Positions 45,671 through 54,169 of a stretch of 64,000 nt of DNA are shown piece by piece. Made by a program: the position numbers and the translations under genes. Where the stretch lies: positions 1-64,000 of the forward strand of contig NZ_VSFC01000043.1 in the NCBI RefSeq assembly GCF_008084905.1, written 5' to 3'. Every line of letters starts with the position of its first letter. Within the stretch, counting starts at the first letter, position 1. The DNA is from Xanthomarina maritima. GTDB lineage: Bacteria; Bacteroidota; Bacteroidia; Flavobacteriales; Flavobacteriaceae. The notes beneath the pieces were generated by a model. It saw only the letters and a program-made list of their open reading frames with translations, was not told the origin of the DNA and did not search any database.

Positions 45671-46028
45671 ATTGTGTTTGTATAGTTTTAGTTACTTCAG
45701 AAATAGCTCCTTCTAATTTATAAATTAAATCATTAACTAAGACGTTTAATTCGAATAACGGCATCGATTCATATTCCATTTCTAAACGTTGAATGGGGTT
45801 AACAACATCTTGAATGCCAAAAAACTGTAATTGCGGACTCATTTTATGTAGAATTTGTCGTATTTGTCTTCGGTCATTTTCTGCTAATGCATCTTTTAGT
45901 TGTTCTAATCGTTCTGGAATTAATTCTTGAAACTGTTTTAAATATTTCAACATTCTACCTGAATCGCCTCTAGAAATGGAGACTATATTTTTAAGATTTA
46001 TAAAGGTTTTGTGTCGTTCGGCATTCAT
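45663..46028 (-). CDS. Hpt phosphotransfer protein
   Basis: 121 residues, all helical. His61 in QILHKMSPQLQFFG is the phosphoacceptor; the usual HxxKG is replaced by HKMSP, a variant I associate with Bacteroidota Hpt domains. It would carry phosphate from the receiver of the hybrid kinase to the LytTR regulator. First gene of the three-gene operon. The upstream 251-bp region holds a 14-bp inverted repeat. Confidence 0.85.
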   Translation of the reverse strand: MNAERHKTFINLKNIVSISRGDSGRMLKYLKQFQELIPERLEQLKDALAENDRRQIRQILHKMSPQLQFFGIQDVVNPIQRLEMEYESMPLFELNVLVNDLIYKLEGAISEVTKTIQTQFE

Positions 46029-46105
46029 GGCTATTAATTTCTATACTGGAATAAAGCTTAAAGATACTTTAATTTATTAATACATTGATTGTCAATTAAT
46101 CGATA

Positions 46106-46140
46106 GGCTTATCAAACGGTTTATTGCCGTTTGATAAGCC
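46106..46140. repeat. Perfect 14-bp inverted repeat
   Basis: GGCTTATCAAACGG, TTTATTG loop, CCGTTTGATAAGCC, between the divergent Hpt and lipoprotein genes. There is no T tract on either strand, so it is not a standard terminator; it may be a protein-binding palindrome or a mobile remnant. Confidence 0.85.
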
Positions 46141-46279
46141 ATTTGTACAATAGTTATATCACAGGATAAAAACGTTTAGGTTTCAGGGAATTCATGTTCT
46201 AATATTGGTCACAGATTTAGAAATGTAAATGCTAAATCAATAAAAACATATTAATCTATTAATCCTAACACAAACAATT

Positions 46280-46981
46280 ATGAAAAATTCAATTTTAATT
46301 ATTTTCGTGCTAGCTCTTCTATTATCAGGGTGTAGTAAAGAAGATGTATCAGAAGTACAAGAAGTAAATACGTTTAATAAAGCGGTAGAACTTAATAAAC
46401 TAATAGAAAAAACCTTTCAAAGTGAAGCGTTTAGAAGTGCAATTGGAATGGATAAAAATGGGCAATTCCGTAACAACGAAAATAGTAATGGGGTTGTGGT
46501 AGTTGAAGATGGAACTTTTTTTATTATGGGTATTTTCGAAGGTACAACACTTTATCTTTTTGCAGAAGACTGGAGTGATGATTTTGTAGCATTAATGCCA
46601 AATGGTAATGCAAGATTTTTTGCGCATTCTAATAATCCGATAGCAGCGGTTTTAGATTTATCTGGAGTAAACCCTCCATTAAATAATAGTTGTATAGAAG
46701 GAAGAATTGGAAGGCTCAATGCTAATTTAGTGGCTTCTTCGTATGATGTTACAGAACTTCCTTCCGGTACTATTTATACAATAAATGAAGCCAGTTCTGC
46801 AAGCGTATTGGTAGGACATAGTGAAGTGTCAAATGCGCAATTATTTACACCACCTGGAGAAGACCCTTATTGTACTGATGCAACCGTGTATAAAACACTT
46901 CATGGTCGTGTTATTTATAGAAATAATAACAATGGTAACGGTCAAAGCTCTGAACCTATAATTAGTTTTACATTGCGATAA
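46280..46981 (+). CDS. Hypothetical lipoprotein
   Basis: 233 residues with a lipobox (LALLLSGC, Cys18). The mature part is mixed, with Gly/Asn-rich turns and a Cys pair (NNSCIEG, DPYCTDA) that may form a disulfide. The end (HGRVIYRNNNNGNGQSS, then a strand) resembles secreted surface lipoproteins. I do not recognise a domain. It is monocistronic, divergent from the phosphorelay operon, and ends at a shared terminator. Confidence 0.8.
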   Translation: MKNSILIIFVLALLLSGCSKEDVSEVQEVNTFNKAVELNKLIEKTFQSEAFRSAIGMDKNGQFRNNENSNGVVVVEDGTFFIMGIFEGTTLYLFAEDWSDDFVALMPNGNARFFAHSNNPIAAVLDLSGVNPPLNNSCIEGRIGRLNANLVASSYDVTELPSGTIYTINEASSASVLVGHSEVSNAQLFTPPGEDPYCTDATVYKTLHGRVIYRNNNNGNGQSSEPIISFTLR

Positions 46982-47012
46982 GTAATTTAACCAACCAGTT
47001 TTAGTTAAGTGC

Positions 47013-47043
47013 AAACACCTCAAAGGTTCTTATTGAGGTGTTT
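47013..47043. terminator. Bidirectional terminator
   Basis: AAACACCTCAA pairs with TTGAGGTGTTT over a 9-base loop, between the convergent lipoprotein gene and the amidohydrolase gene. Confidence 0.85.
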
Positions 47044-47044
47044 T

Positions 47045-47731
47045 CTATTGGTTTATAATAGTTTTTAAAACTGAATATAAATCTTGCTTTAATTGGACAT
47101 CTATTATCTCATCTTTTGTGAATTTCTGATTGATTTCAAGCTCAATGCCTATATAATTTTTTGGGAACTGTTTTCTTAAATAGGTTGTAAAACCATCAGC
47201 TTTTCCTAAATAAGGGTAATTAAATCTCACACGATATTTGGTTTTTTCTTTAGCTAAATATTCTTTAAAGGTTTTACTGAATTGTTTTTCTGAAGGTTTT
47301 CTAGAATCAAACAGCAATCCTATATCACAATTTCTGGATTCAGAATTTAAAACTGGAGTAAACGAGTGAACTGAAATATGAAGAACTGTTTCTTCAGCAT
47401 TAATAAACTGCTTGATTTTATTTTCAACCGTATTTCTGTATACTAAATAATATGATTGGATGAGGTGTTCTTTTTCTTCTATTGAAAGGGTTTTTGAAAA
47501 TTCAGAAAATAGCTTATTGTGGTGTAAAGACCTATTTAGCTCAATAAGCAAACGACTTGTTTCACTTGCAAGAAAAAAATTTGAAAGAGGCTTTAAAGTT
47601 TCAAATAAATCTAAAGAACCTAAATCGTAACCTTTATGTGAGTTTAAAACAGTTTGATGTTCTTTAAATAAAAAAGCAAATTCTTTTGGAATTGTATTTC
47701 CTCCATGCTCACAGGTTAGAACAAGTTTCAT
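47045..47731 (-). CDS. N-formylglutamate amidohydrolase family protein
   Basis: 228 residues. The opening LVLTCEHGGNTIPKEF, the middle LLIELNRSLHH and the HISVHSFTP strand are the zinc and substrate motifs of the family. Named members release formate from N-formyl-L-Glu in histidine breakdown, but no hut gene is near. Here it overlaps the GCS2 ligase gene by 4 bases (ATGA), so it probably hydrolyses an amide or acyl product of the cluster. No signal peptide. Confidence 0.88.
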   Translation of the reverse strand: MKLVLTCEHGGNTIPKEFAFLFKEHQTVLNSHKGYDLGSLDLFETLKPLSNFFLASETSRLLIELNRSLHHNKLFSEFSKTLSIEEKEHLIQSYYLVYRNTVENKIKQFINAEETVLHISVHSFTPVLNSESRNCDIGLLFDSRKPSEKQFSKTFKEYLAKEKTKYRVRFNYPYLGKADGFTTYLRKQFPKNYIGIELEINQKFTKDEIIDVQLKQDLYSVLKTIINQ

Positions 47732-48954
47732 GAAAGAAATAGTTTATTTTCTTGTAAACAAACAGCTAGTTTAGAGTAAACAACTTTAATGTTTTTTTCA
47801 GAATAATCGTCACCTACAGCTTTTAAAATTCTAGTAGCTAAAGTGCCTTCATTTAAAATTATTTCTATTGTGTTATGATGTGATTCATGAATGTTTTCTT
47901 TAACTAGGTTATATAAGTGTTTCCAAAGATTTTTTACTGAAATTGTTTCTTTAATTTGAAACATATTTAAATATTCCACATTAAAAATGGTATAGTTCTC
48001 TGCGTCTTTAATAATCGGATTTAAAATATCGAAAAGCTCTTGTTTTAACCATTTTTTTTGTTGCTGAAGTGTCGCTAGTTTTTTATCAACTAAAAGTTTT
48101 AAAACTTCAATAATCAGAACACAAATGGCAATATCAGCTTTCGGACATTCTTGAATATCAACCAATCTTATTTCAATGGCATTTCTGTCAAATCGAGCTA
48201 TAGCACCACGAGAATTTAAAAAATGATGATCTAAAATATTCTTAATATCGTGAGGTCTAATCGCTCTTTTTATGGGTTCAAAAATAGTAGTATAATAATC
48301 TTCTTTTGTAAAAACACGTTCCGGAATTACTAAACCTGTTAATTCTGGAATTTTTTTCTGGTTGGTTTTATAATACTCTAATCGTGCATCTTTAAAACCC
48401 GTGTTTTTTCCTTCTAAGATAGGTGAACTAGCACATAATCCAGGAATTAATGGTAGGATGATTCTAATTGCTGCATGTAATTTTTCAAACTCTTTATCAT
48501 CGAAAAAAGGTAAATTAATGTGTGTGCTTTGTACGTTAGACCAACCATGGCCATGACAATCGAAAATCCTGTTATATAATTCGTAAACCTCGCTATAGCT
48601 ATGTTTCCAAAGCTCAGTATCTTTTAATGGATTTAATAATGGATGTGCAGCAGTAGGTAACAAATTTGCTTCTAATGGTTTTAATAGCGCGTTAATTTCA
48701 AGAACGTCTTTATGAAATAAATCTGATAATCCATTTAAGTTATTAGTTGGACCATTGGTTTTTAATTCCACAACATGTGCCACAAGCTCATTACTCCAAG
48801 CTATGTTTCCATTTTCAACATCTGAAGTTAGTTTTCCAGCCTTTTTAGTTAATAATTTATCAACTATTGGAGCAGATTTAAAACTTTTGCTATATACCAA
48901 CATATATTCCAACTCTATACCGTAAACTTCGAATAAATGATATTTTTTACTCAT
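47728..48954 (-). CDS. GCS2-family carboxylate-amine ligase
   Basis: 408 residues of the glutamate-cysteine ligase 2 family. Metal and ATP motifs are YGIELEYMLV, ELKTNGP, STHINLPF and RGAIARFDRNAIEIRLVDIQ. Members couple a carboxylate, often the gamma-carboxyl of Glu, to an amine at the cost of ATP. It is placed one base after the RimK-type gene, with no gshB. Products of such pairs are mostly unknown. Confidence 0.9.
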   Translation of the reverse strand: MSKKYHLFEVYGIELEYMLVYSKSFKSAPIVDKLLTKKAGKLTSDVENGNIAWSNELVAHVVELKTNGPTNNLNGLSDLFHKDVLEINALLKPLEANLLPTAAHPLLNPLKDTELWKHSYSEVYELYNRIFDCHGHGWSNVQSTHINLPFFDDKEFEKLHAAIRIILPLIPGLCASSPILEGKNTGFKDARLEYYKTNQKKIPELTGLVIPERVFTKEDYYTTIFEPIKRAIRPHDIKNILDHHFLNSRGAIARFDRNAIEIRLVDIQECPKADIAICVLIIEVLKLLVDKKLATLQQQKKWLKQELFDILNPIIKDAENYTIFNVEYLNMFQIKETISVKNLWKHLYNLVKENIHESHHNTIEIILNEGTLATRILKAVGDDYSEKNIKVVYSKLAVCLQENKLFLS

Positions 48955-48955
48955 G

Positions 48956-50401
48956 TTAATCTAATCTGTTTTTTAATGCTGAAAGTATTTCGGTGTAAAC
49001 AAGGTCTCCGTAATATTCGTCTTCAACACCATTATCAATATTAGGATTATCGTTTATTTCAATTACCATAGGTTTGTTGTTAATTACTTTTATATCAATT
49101 CCATATAATCCTTTTCCCATTAATTTGGCTGATTTTAAAGCCATATCTAAAACATTTTTAGGAACTTTTTCTATAGGTAAACAATCGGCATTTCCATCTT
49201 GATCATCTTTTTTCTTCGCATTCCAATTATAGATTTGCCAATGGCCTTTTGCCATATAATATTTACATGCAAAAAAAGGTTTATCGTCTATAATACCTAT
49301 TCGCCAATCGTAATCTGAAGGGCAAAATTCTTGGGCAATAATTAAATCGGATTCTTTTAACATACTAGATACTAAGTTCTGGTATTCTGTTTCTGTTTTA
49401 GCTTTTTTTACACCAAAAGAAAAAGTAGAGTCAGGTGCTTTTAAAACACATGGTAATCCAACTTCATTTAAAACATCATTTTTATTGTTTTTATGAACTA
49501 TAACTGTTTTAGGTGTTGCAATATTGGCATTATTTAAAGCTTCAGCCATATAAACCTTATTGCAGCATTTTAAAATAGCATCAGGATAATCTATAATAGC
49601 AATTCCATCTTGTTGTGCTTTTCTAGCAAAAGCATAAGCTTCGTTATTCACTTCAGTACTTTGACGAATAAATAAGGCATCAAAAGAAGATAAGCGCGAC
49701 AAATCTTTTGGTTCAATAATTTCAGCATAAATATTCATCTTTTCAGCTATATCAATAAACTTTTTTAAGGCTTTCTGATTGCTAGGTGGAGCAGGATCGT
49801 TAGGGTTTACTAATATAGCTAAATCGAAATCTGAAGTTGTAAGTTTGGGTGTGTCATAACGTTTTTTAGAAAAATACTGATTTGCAAAAACATGCACACT
49901 TTCCATATGTTCTAGAGGAATTTCAGATTCTGAAATAGCTCTTACACTTTGCACATTCCATTTCGTAGTATGATTGAATTTAACACGCAAAAAAGGTACT
50001 TGAAAATGCTTATAAAAGAGCGAACTCAATTCTTTATATTTTTGAGCCACATTTTGTCCAAAATAAATGCTTAAAGTAAATTCTTGAGATTTGATGTTTT
50101 TTAAACTCTGCTGAATAACATCATCAAACTCATCAGATACTATTCGTACTAATTTTAATGCTTTTAAATCGACAATATTCTTAACTGTTGGAATAGCTAA
50201 ATGTCCTCTAGCTTCAGCTAAAAGTGATACGTAGTAACCTTTAGATTGATAAGAATAATCTTTACAAAGATTAAAGATTCTGGCGTTTTTTAATAAAGAA
50301 TAATTTGGATTTGTAAGGTAATCTTGAGAGGAAATAACACTAATATTTTCAATGGAAAAATTCCATTTATCAGGTTGATTAACAACGATGTATTTTTTCA
50401 T
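48956..50401 (-). CDS. RimK-type ATP-grasp ligase with N-terminal RLAN domain
   Basis: 481 residues. The N-terminal part (about 1-150) matches the RimK-like ATP-grasp N-terminal (RLAN) region. The ATP-grasp domain (about 270-480) shows VGLPCVLKAPDSTFSFGV, the DYDWRIGIID strand and the metal site VIEINDNPNID. RimK enzymes ligate amino acids to protein or small-molecule carboxylates. It leads a RimK-GCS2-amidohydrolase unit with gaps of 1 and -4 bases and has a promoter at 50433-50465. Confidence 0.9.
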   Translation of the reverse strand: MKKYIVVNQPDKWNFSIENISVISSQDYLTNPNYSLLKNARIFNLCKDYSYQSKGYYVSLLAEARGHLAIPTVKNIVDLKALKLVRIVSDEFDDVIQQSLKNIKSQEFTLSIYFGQNVAQKYKELSSLFYKHFQVPFLRVKFNHTTKWNVQSVRAISESEIPLEHMESVHVFANQYFSKKRYDTPKLTTSDFDLAILVNPNDPAPPSNQKALKKFIDIAEKMNIYAEIIEPKDLSRLSSFDALFIRQSTEVNNEAYAFARKAQQDGIAIIDYPDAILKCCNKVYMAEALNNANIATPKTVIVHKNNKNDVLNEVGLPCVLKAPDSTFSFGVKKAKTETEYQNLVSSMLKESDLIIAQEFCPSDYDWRIGIIDDKPFFACKYYMAKGHWQIYNWNAKKKDDQDGNADCLPIEKVPKNVLDMALKSAKLMGKGLYGIDIKVINNKPMVIEINDNPNIDNGVEDEYYGDLVYTEILSALKNRLD

Positions 50402-50432
50402 GTAAAGCGTAAATCGCTATATTTATTTAAAG

Positions 50433-50465
50433 CAAAATTATAGTATTTTTTAATTGCTTTTACAA
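50433..50465 (-). promoter_or_regulatory. Promoter of the RimK-GCS2-amidohydrolase unit
   Basis: On the minus strand TTG (50465-50463) and TAATTTTG (50440-50433), spaced 22 bp, fit the consensus. The leader to the RimK ATG is about 27 nt. Confidence 0.5.
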
Positions 50466-50509
50466 AAGTACAAAAATATTTTAAGCAGTTATAATTGAAG
50501 TGTTTAAAG

Positions 50510-50746
50510 TTAAATTTTGTAATGTTTAAATAACAATATAATGGACACTATGGTCCAAATTCCTTCTAGAATAATAAATGGTAAATATTTTAATAAAATG
50601 GATGCTGTACATGCAAGTACAGCTCCAATTAAATTTAGTAAAATAAAAGATAAATCTGTATGTTTTAATTTATTGGTTACGTTTAAAAAGTAGGCTAATA
50701 AAATTTGAAAAACACCGATAAAACCTATCCAGTCTATATAACTCAT
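50510..50746 (-). CDS. Small membrane protein, CBU_0592-like
   Basis: 78 residues with three membrane helices (about 5-23, 32-50, 55-73) and the family pattern WIGFIGVFQILLAYFLNV. Function unknown. The ATG overlaps the stop of the GNAT-nitrilase gene as ATGA, so the two are translationally coupled. It may anchor or export for that enzyme. A 108-bp gap with a promoter separates it from RimK. Confidence 0.82.
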   Translation of the reverse strand: MSYIDWIGFIGVFQILLAYFLNVTNKLKHTDLSFILLNLIGAVLACTASILLKYLPFIILEGIWTIVSIILLFKHYKI

Positions 50747-52272
50747 TTCTTACGAAGTTCGAAAATATCTGTTCGTCTATCTCTTAAATTTCTTACAGAC
50801 CCAAATTGGTTTAACTCTCGCAATAAATCAATATCAACATCTGCAATTAAAATCATTTCTGTATTGGTAGTAGCTTCAGCTTTAATTCCGTTTGCAGGAA
50901 AAGAAAAATCGCATGGTGTAAAAACCATTGATTGTGCAAATTGAATATCCATATTATGCACTTTAGGTAAATTCCCTACACTTCCAGCAATAGCAACATA
51001 GCATTCGTTTTCTATAGCTCTGGCTTGTGCACAATGTCTAACTCTGGAATAGCCATTTTGAGTATCTGTTAAAAAAGGAATGAATAAAATATCCATACCT
51101 TCATCTGCTAAAATTCTGCTTAATTCTGGAAATTCAGAATCGTAACAAATTAAAATGCCAATTTTACCACAATCTGTATCAAAAGCTTTTAATTGAGATC
51201 CACCTTGTAATCCCCAAACTTTTGCTTCGTCTGGAGTTACATGAAGTTTTTCATAACGTTCAATAGAACCATCTCTTCGACATAAATAACCAGCATTGTA
51301 CAATAAATCGTTTTTAACTTCTGGCATACTACCAGTAATTATATTGATATTATAAGTAATTGCAAATTCAGAAAATTTTTGAACAATAGATTTTGTGTGT
51401 TTTGCTAATTCACGAATGGCTTCAGATTCTGATAAATGATTATTTTCAGCCATTAATGGCGCATTAAAAAACTCTGGAAATAACGCGAAATCAGAACGAT
51501 AACCTGATACTGCATCAATAAAATATTCTGCTTGTTGCATCAACTCTTCCAAATCTTTATACAAACGCATTTGCCATTGAATAAGACCTAAACGGACAAT
51601 TTTCTTCATGGTAGCAGCTTTTTTCGTTGGCTTTTCGTAATAAATATTATCCCATTCCAGCAATACAGCATATTCTCCAGAAGATTCATCTCCTTCTAAA
51701 TATCCTTTTAAAATACGAACAGGATGGAAGTCGTTTGAAATTTGAAAATTTAAAACTGGATCATGAATTTCTTTTCTTCTTACTTTATCAATATATTCTT
51801 TAGGTGTCATCTCTGTAGAATATTTGTGATAGTTTGGTATTCTTCCACCAAAAGCGATGCCTCGTAAATTTAATTTTTCACAAACTTCTTTTCTATAATC
51901 ATATAATCGTCTTCCTAATCGTAAGCCACGAAATTCTGGTTTTATAAACACTTCAATGCCATATAAAGCATCACCTTTTGCAGCATCGTGAGTATCGAAA
52001 GTATAATTTCCTGTAATATCTTCATAGGTATGAATATCATCAATACTGTCGTAATCCACTATTATAGAAAGTGCACAACCAGCAATTTGATTATTAATCT
52101 TAATAACCACTTGACCTTCTGGGAATTTATCAATAAGTGTTTTTATTTGTTTTTCTCTCCAAAATAATTCTGGCATAGAGCTATATGCTTGTTGCATAGC
52201 GCCTTTTAATTCTTGATAGTCATCTAAAGTTAGATATTGTAATTCAATATTCTCAATGTCTTGTGGTTTCAT
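50743..52272 (-). CDS. GNAT acetyltransferase-nitrilase fusion
   Basis: 509 residues. An N-terminal GNAT domain (about 10-160; acetyl-CoA loop in FRGLRLGRRLYDYRK) is followed by a carbon-nitrogen hydrolase domain (about 222-505) with the Glu-Lys-Cys triad: Glu in FPEFFNAP, Lys in YEKLHVTPDE and Cys376 in LICYDSE. The combination suggests acylation and amide hydrolysis of the same small molecule. It is a recurrent neighbour of ATP-grasp and GCS2 amidoligases. No signal peptide. Confidence 0.92.
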   Translation of the reverse strand: MKPQDIENIELQYLTLDDYQELKGAMQQAYSSMPELFWREKQIKTLIDKFPEGQVVIKINNQIAGCALSIIVDYDSIDDIHTYEDITGNYTFDTHDAAKGDALYGIEVFIKPEFRGLRLGRRLYDYRKEVCEKLNLRGIAFGGRIPNYHKYSTEMTPKEYIDKVRRKEIHDPVLNFQISNDFHPVRILKGYLEGDESSGEYAVLLEWDNIYYEKPTKKAATMKKIVRLGLIQWQMRLYKDLEELMQQAEYFIDAVSGYRSDFALFPEFFNAPLMAENNHLSESEAIRELAKHTKSIVQKFSEFAITYNINIITGSMPEVKNDLLYNAGYLCRRDGSIERYEKLHVTPDEAKVWGLQGGSQLKAFDTDCGKIGILICYDSEFPELSRILADEGMDILFIPFLTDTQNGYSRVRHCAQARAIENECYVAIAGSVGNLPKVHNMDIQFAQSMVFTPCDFSFPANGIKAEATTNTEMILIADVDIDLLRELNQFGSVRNLRDRRTDIFELRKK

Positions 52273-52335
52273 ATTATATGAATGATTTTTACAAATGTAG
52301 TCGAATTTATTTCAGAATATTCACTCTTATTTTAA

Positions 52336-54069
52336 TTAATTCAATCTATAAATTGGATATTGCATATAAGCTTTTTCAGCATGATTGGATTGCTCATACA
52401 ACCAATTTAATTGCGCAAACCAATTGGCAGAAAAACTAGTGTCACTTGCTTTTTTTTCTTCAAATGCTGCATTTAACTCAGGATTATTTTCAAGCATATT
52501 TTTAGCAGTATCTTCAAAGACATAAGGTGAAAAACCTTCTTTTTGTTGCAAAATAGTATCGAAAAAATTCCAGTTAAAAAAAGAATCTGGAGCTTGTGGT
52601 TCTAATGTTTCTAATAAATAGCGTTTAGCAGGTTGATTTGTTGAAATATAATAATCTCCTTTTCTAAAACTTACTTTTTCTTCTGAAGACTTAACAGTTG
52701 TATTATAATGTGGATAATGGCCTTCATAAGCAGATTTTTTGGTTTCAAATGAAGCTATTTTATAAGATAAAACAGTAATTGTAGTGTCTTTTTTAAACCG
52801 TGTCATTTGTACTTGATTCAGTTTTAGTAAATCAATCACATCATGCCAGCCTTGAGGAATAACGAATGCTTCTGGAATTGTAACTTCAGCTGAAGGTTTA
52901 AAGTAATTTTTGTAAACAATATCTTTTGTAAACGGTTTGTCTCTGTTGTATTTTAAACGTTGAGAATCTGTAACATCGCTGGTTATCATGTCTCCTTCAA
53001 AGCCTTTAAAGTTTAGGGTTGTCGATTTTGTCTCGTCTATGTTCCAATCTAATGGATAACTTGTGCCTTCTTTAAAATTTGAAAACGAAGCTTCTCTCAA
53101 TAATGCGATTTCTTCATGGTTTTCTTCTATAATTTCAATCATACTAATCATAAGTTCATATGTGCCTTCAACACGTTGTTTATAAGGTTTAAGCATATGT
53201 GTTTCCACCATCATGCCTAATACATTCCATAAAGTCGTATAACCTGTTGAATATCTAGGATAATCTATAAACTGACTAAACCCAATTTCAGGCACCTGAT
53301 TAAATACATTGACATAAGGTGTAATATCCCAATCTTTTTCGGCTAGTTTTTCTTCTAAGTCTGGCATCATTTCTGTATTTAGATACTCGCCTAAAGAACC
53401 ACCTAATTTATTGTGTTGTGTAAATAAATGAGTCAAAGTATATTGATAATCTGCACCATTACTTACATGATTGTCTATAAATACATCTGGTTGCACCAAA
53501 TGAAAAATTTTGGCAAAACTTTTGGCATTTTCGGTATCACATTTAATAAAATCCCGATTCAAATCGAAGTTTCTGGCATTCCCTCTAAAACCGTAGGCTT
53601 TGGGACCATTTTGGTTGGCTCTTGAACCCGTATTTCGGTTTAAACTGCCTCCAATATTGTAAACTGGAATAGTAACCAAAACGGTATTTTCAGGCACTTT
53701 TATTTTTCCTTGAGCTAAATCTCGATAGAGCATCATGGTAGCATCAATGCCATCAGATTCTCCTGGATGGATGCCATTGTTGATTAATAATATGCGCTTG
53801 TTTTTACTTATTTCTGAAAAATCGAATTGCTTATCTGGATTGTAAGTTATGATATGTAAAGGTTCGCCAGAATCGGTTTTACCCATTTCTTGAATTGAAA
53901 TTTCCGGGAATGTTTCACTTAAATTTTTATAAAAATGAACGACTTCAGGATAAGTTGCAGTTTCTGTGCCTCCACTTTTTTCGAACGTTGTAATAAATTG
54001 TTGAGTTGTTTGAGAAGATAAAAAATTGAATGACAAACAAATAAAGAATAGAACAATGGTTTTTTTCAT
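52336..54069 (-). CDS. M14 zinc carboxypeptidase
   Basis: 577 residues with a signal peptide (to about residue 19, FLSSQ). Zinc ligands are in IHPGESDG (His, Glu) and the later His of FIDNHVSNG; NARNFDLNRDFIK is the Arg-rich substrate loop, and the Glu of MVETHML is the likely catalytic Glu. The C-terminal 200 residues form an extra beta-rich domain. It removes C-terminal residues from peptides in the periplasm or outside. It is 63 bp upstream of the GNAT-nitrilase gene on the same strand. Confidence 0.92.
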   Translation of the reverse strand: MKKTIVLFFICLSFNFLSSQTTQQFITTFEKSGGTETATYPEVVHFYKNLSETFPEISIQEMGKTDSGEPLHIITYNPDKQFDFSEISKNKRILLINNGIHPGESDGIDATMMLYRDLAQGKIKVPENTVLVTIPVYNIGGSLNRNTGSRANQNGPKAYGFRGNARNFDLNRDFIKCDTENAKSFAKIFHLVQPDVFIDNHVSNGADYQYTLTHLFTQHNKLGGSLGEYLNTEMMPDLEEKLAEKDWDITPYVNVFNQVPEIGFSQFIDYPRYSTGYTTLWNVLGMMVETHMLKPYKQRVEGTYELMISMIEIIEENHEEIALLREASFSNFKEGTSYPLDWNIDETKSTTLNFKGFEGDMITSDVTDSQRLKYNRDKPFTKDIVYKNYFKPSAEVTIPEAFVIPQGWHDVIDLLKLNQVQMTRFKKDTTITVLSYKIASFETKKSAYEGHYPHYNTTVKSSEEKVSFRKGDYYISTNQPAKRYLLETLEPQAPDSFFNWNFFDTILQQKEGFSPYVFEDTAKNMLENNPELNAAFEEKKASDTSFSANWFAQLNWLYEQSNHAEKAYMQYPIYRLN

Positions 54070-54117
54070 AAGTTGAAGATTAAAGTATAAAACTAAACAA
54101 TTTAAAAGAATATAACC

Positions 54118-54147
54118 TTGTGTTTAACCATATTAAGTCTATTTTTG
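54118..54147 (+). promoter_or_regulatory. Promoter of the SulP gene
   Basis: TTG (54118-54120) and TATTTTTG (54140-54147) with 19 bp between. Predicted leader of about 18 nt before ATG 54170. Confidence 0.7.
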
Positions 54148-54169
54148 CACCTCCAAAAAAAACACGAAT

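Noticed and set aside
47045-48954. Glutathione synthesis operon
   Set aside because: No glutathione synthetase is present; the RimK-type partner and the amidohydrolase do not fit that pathway.
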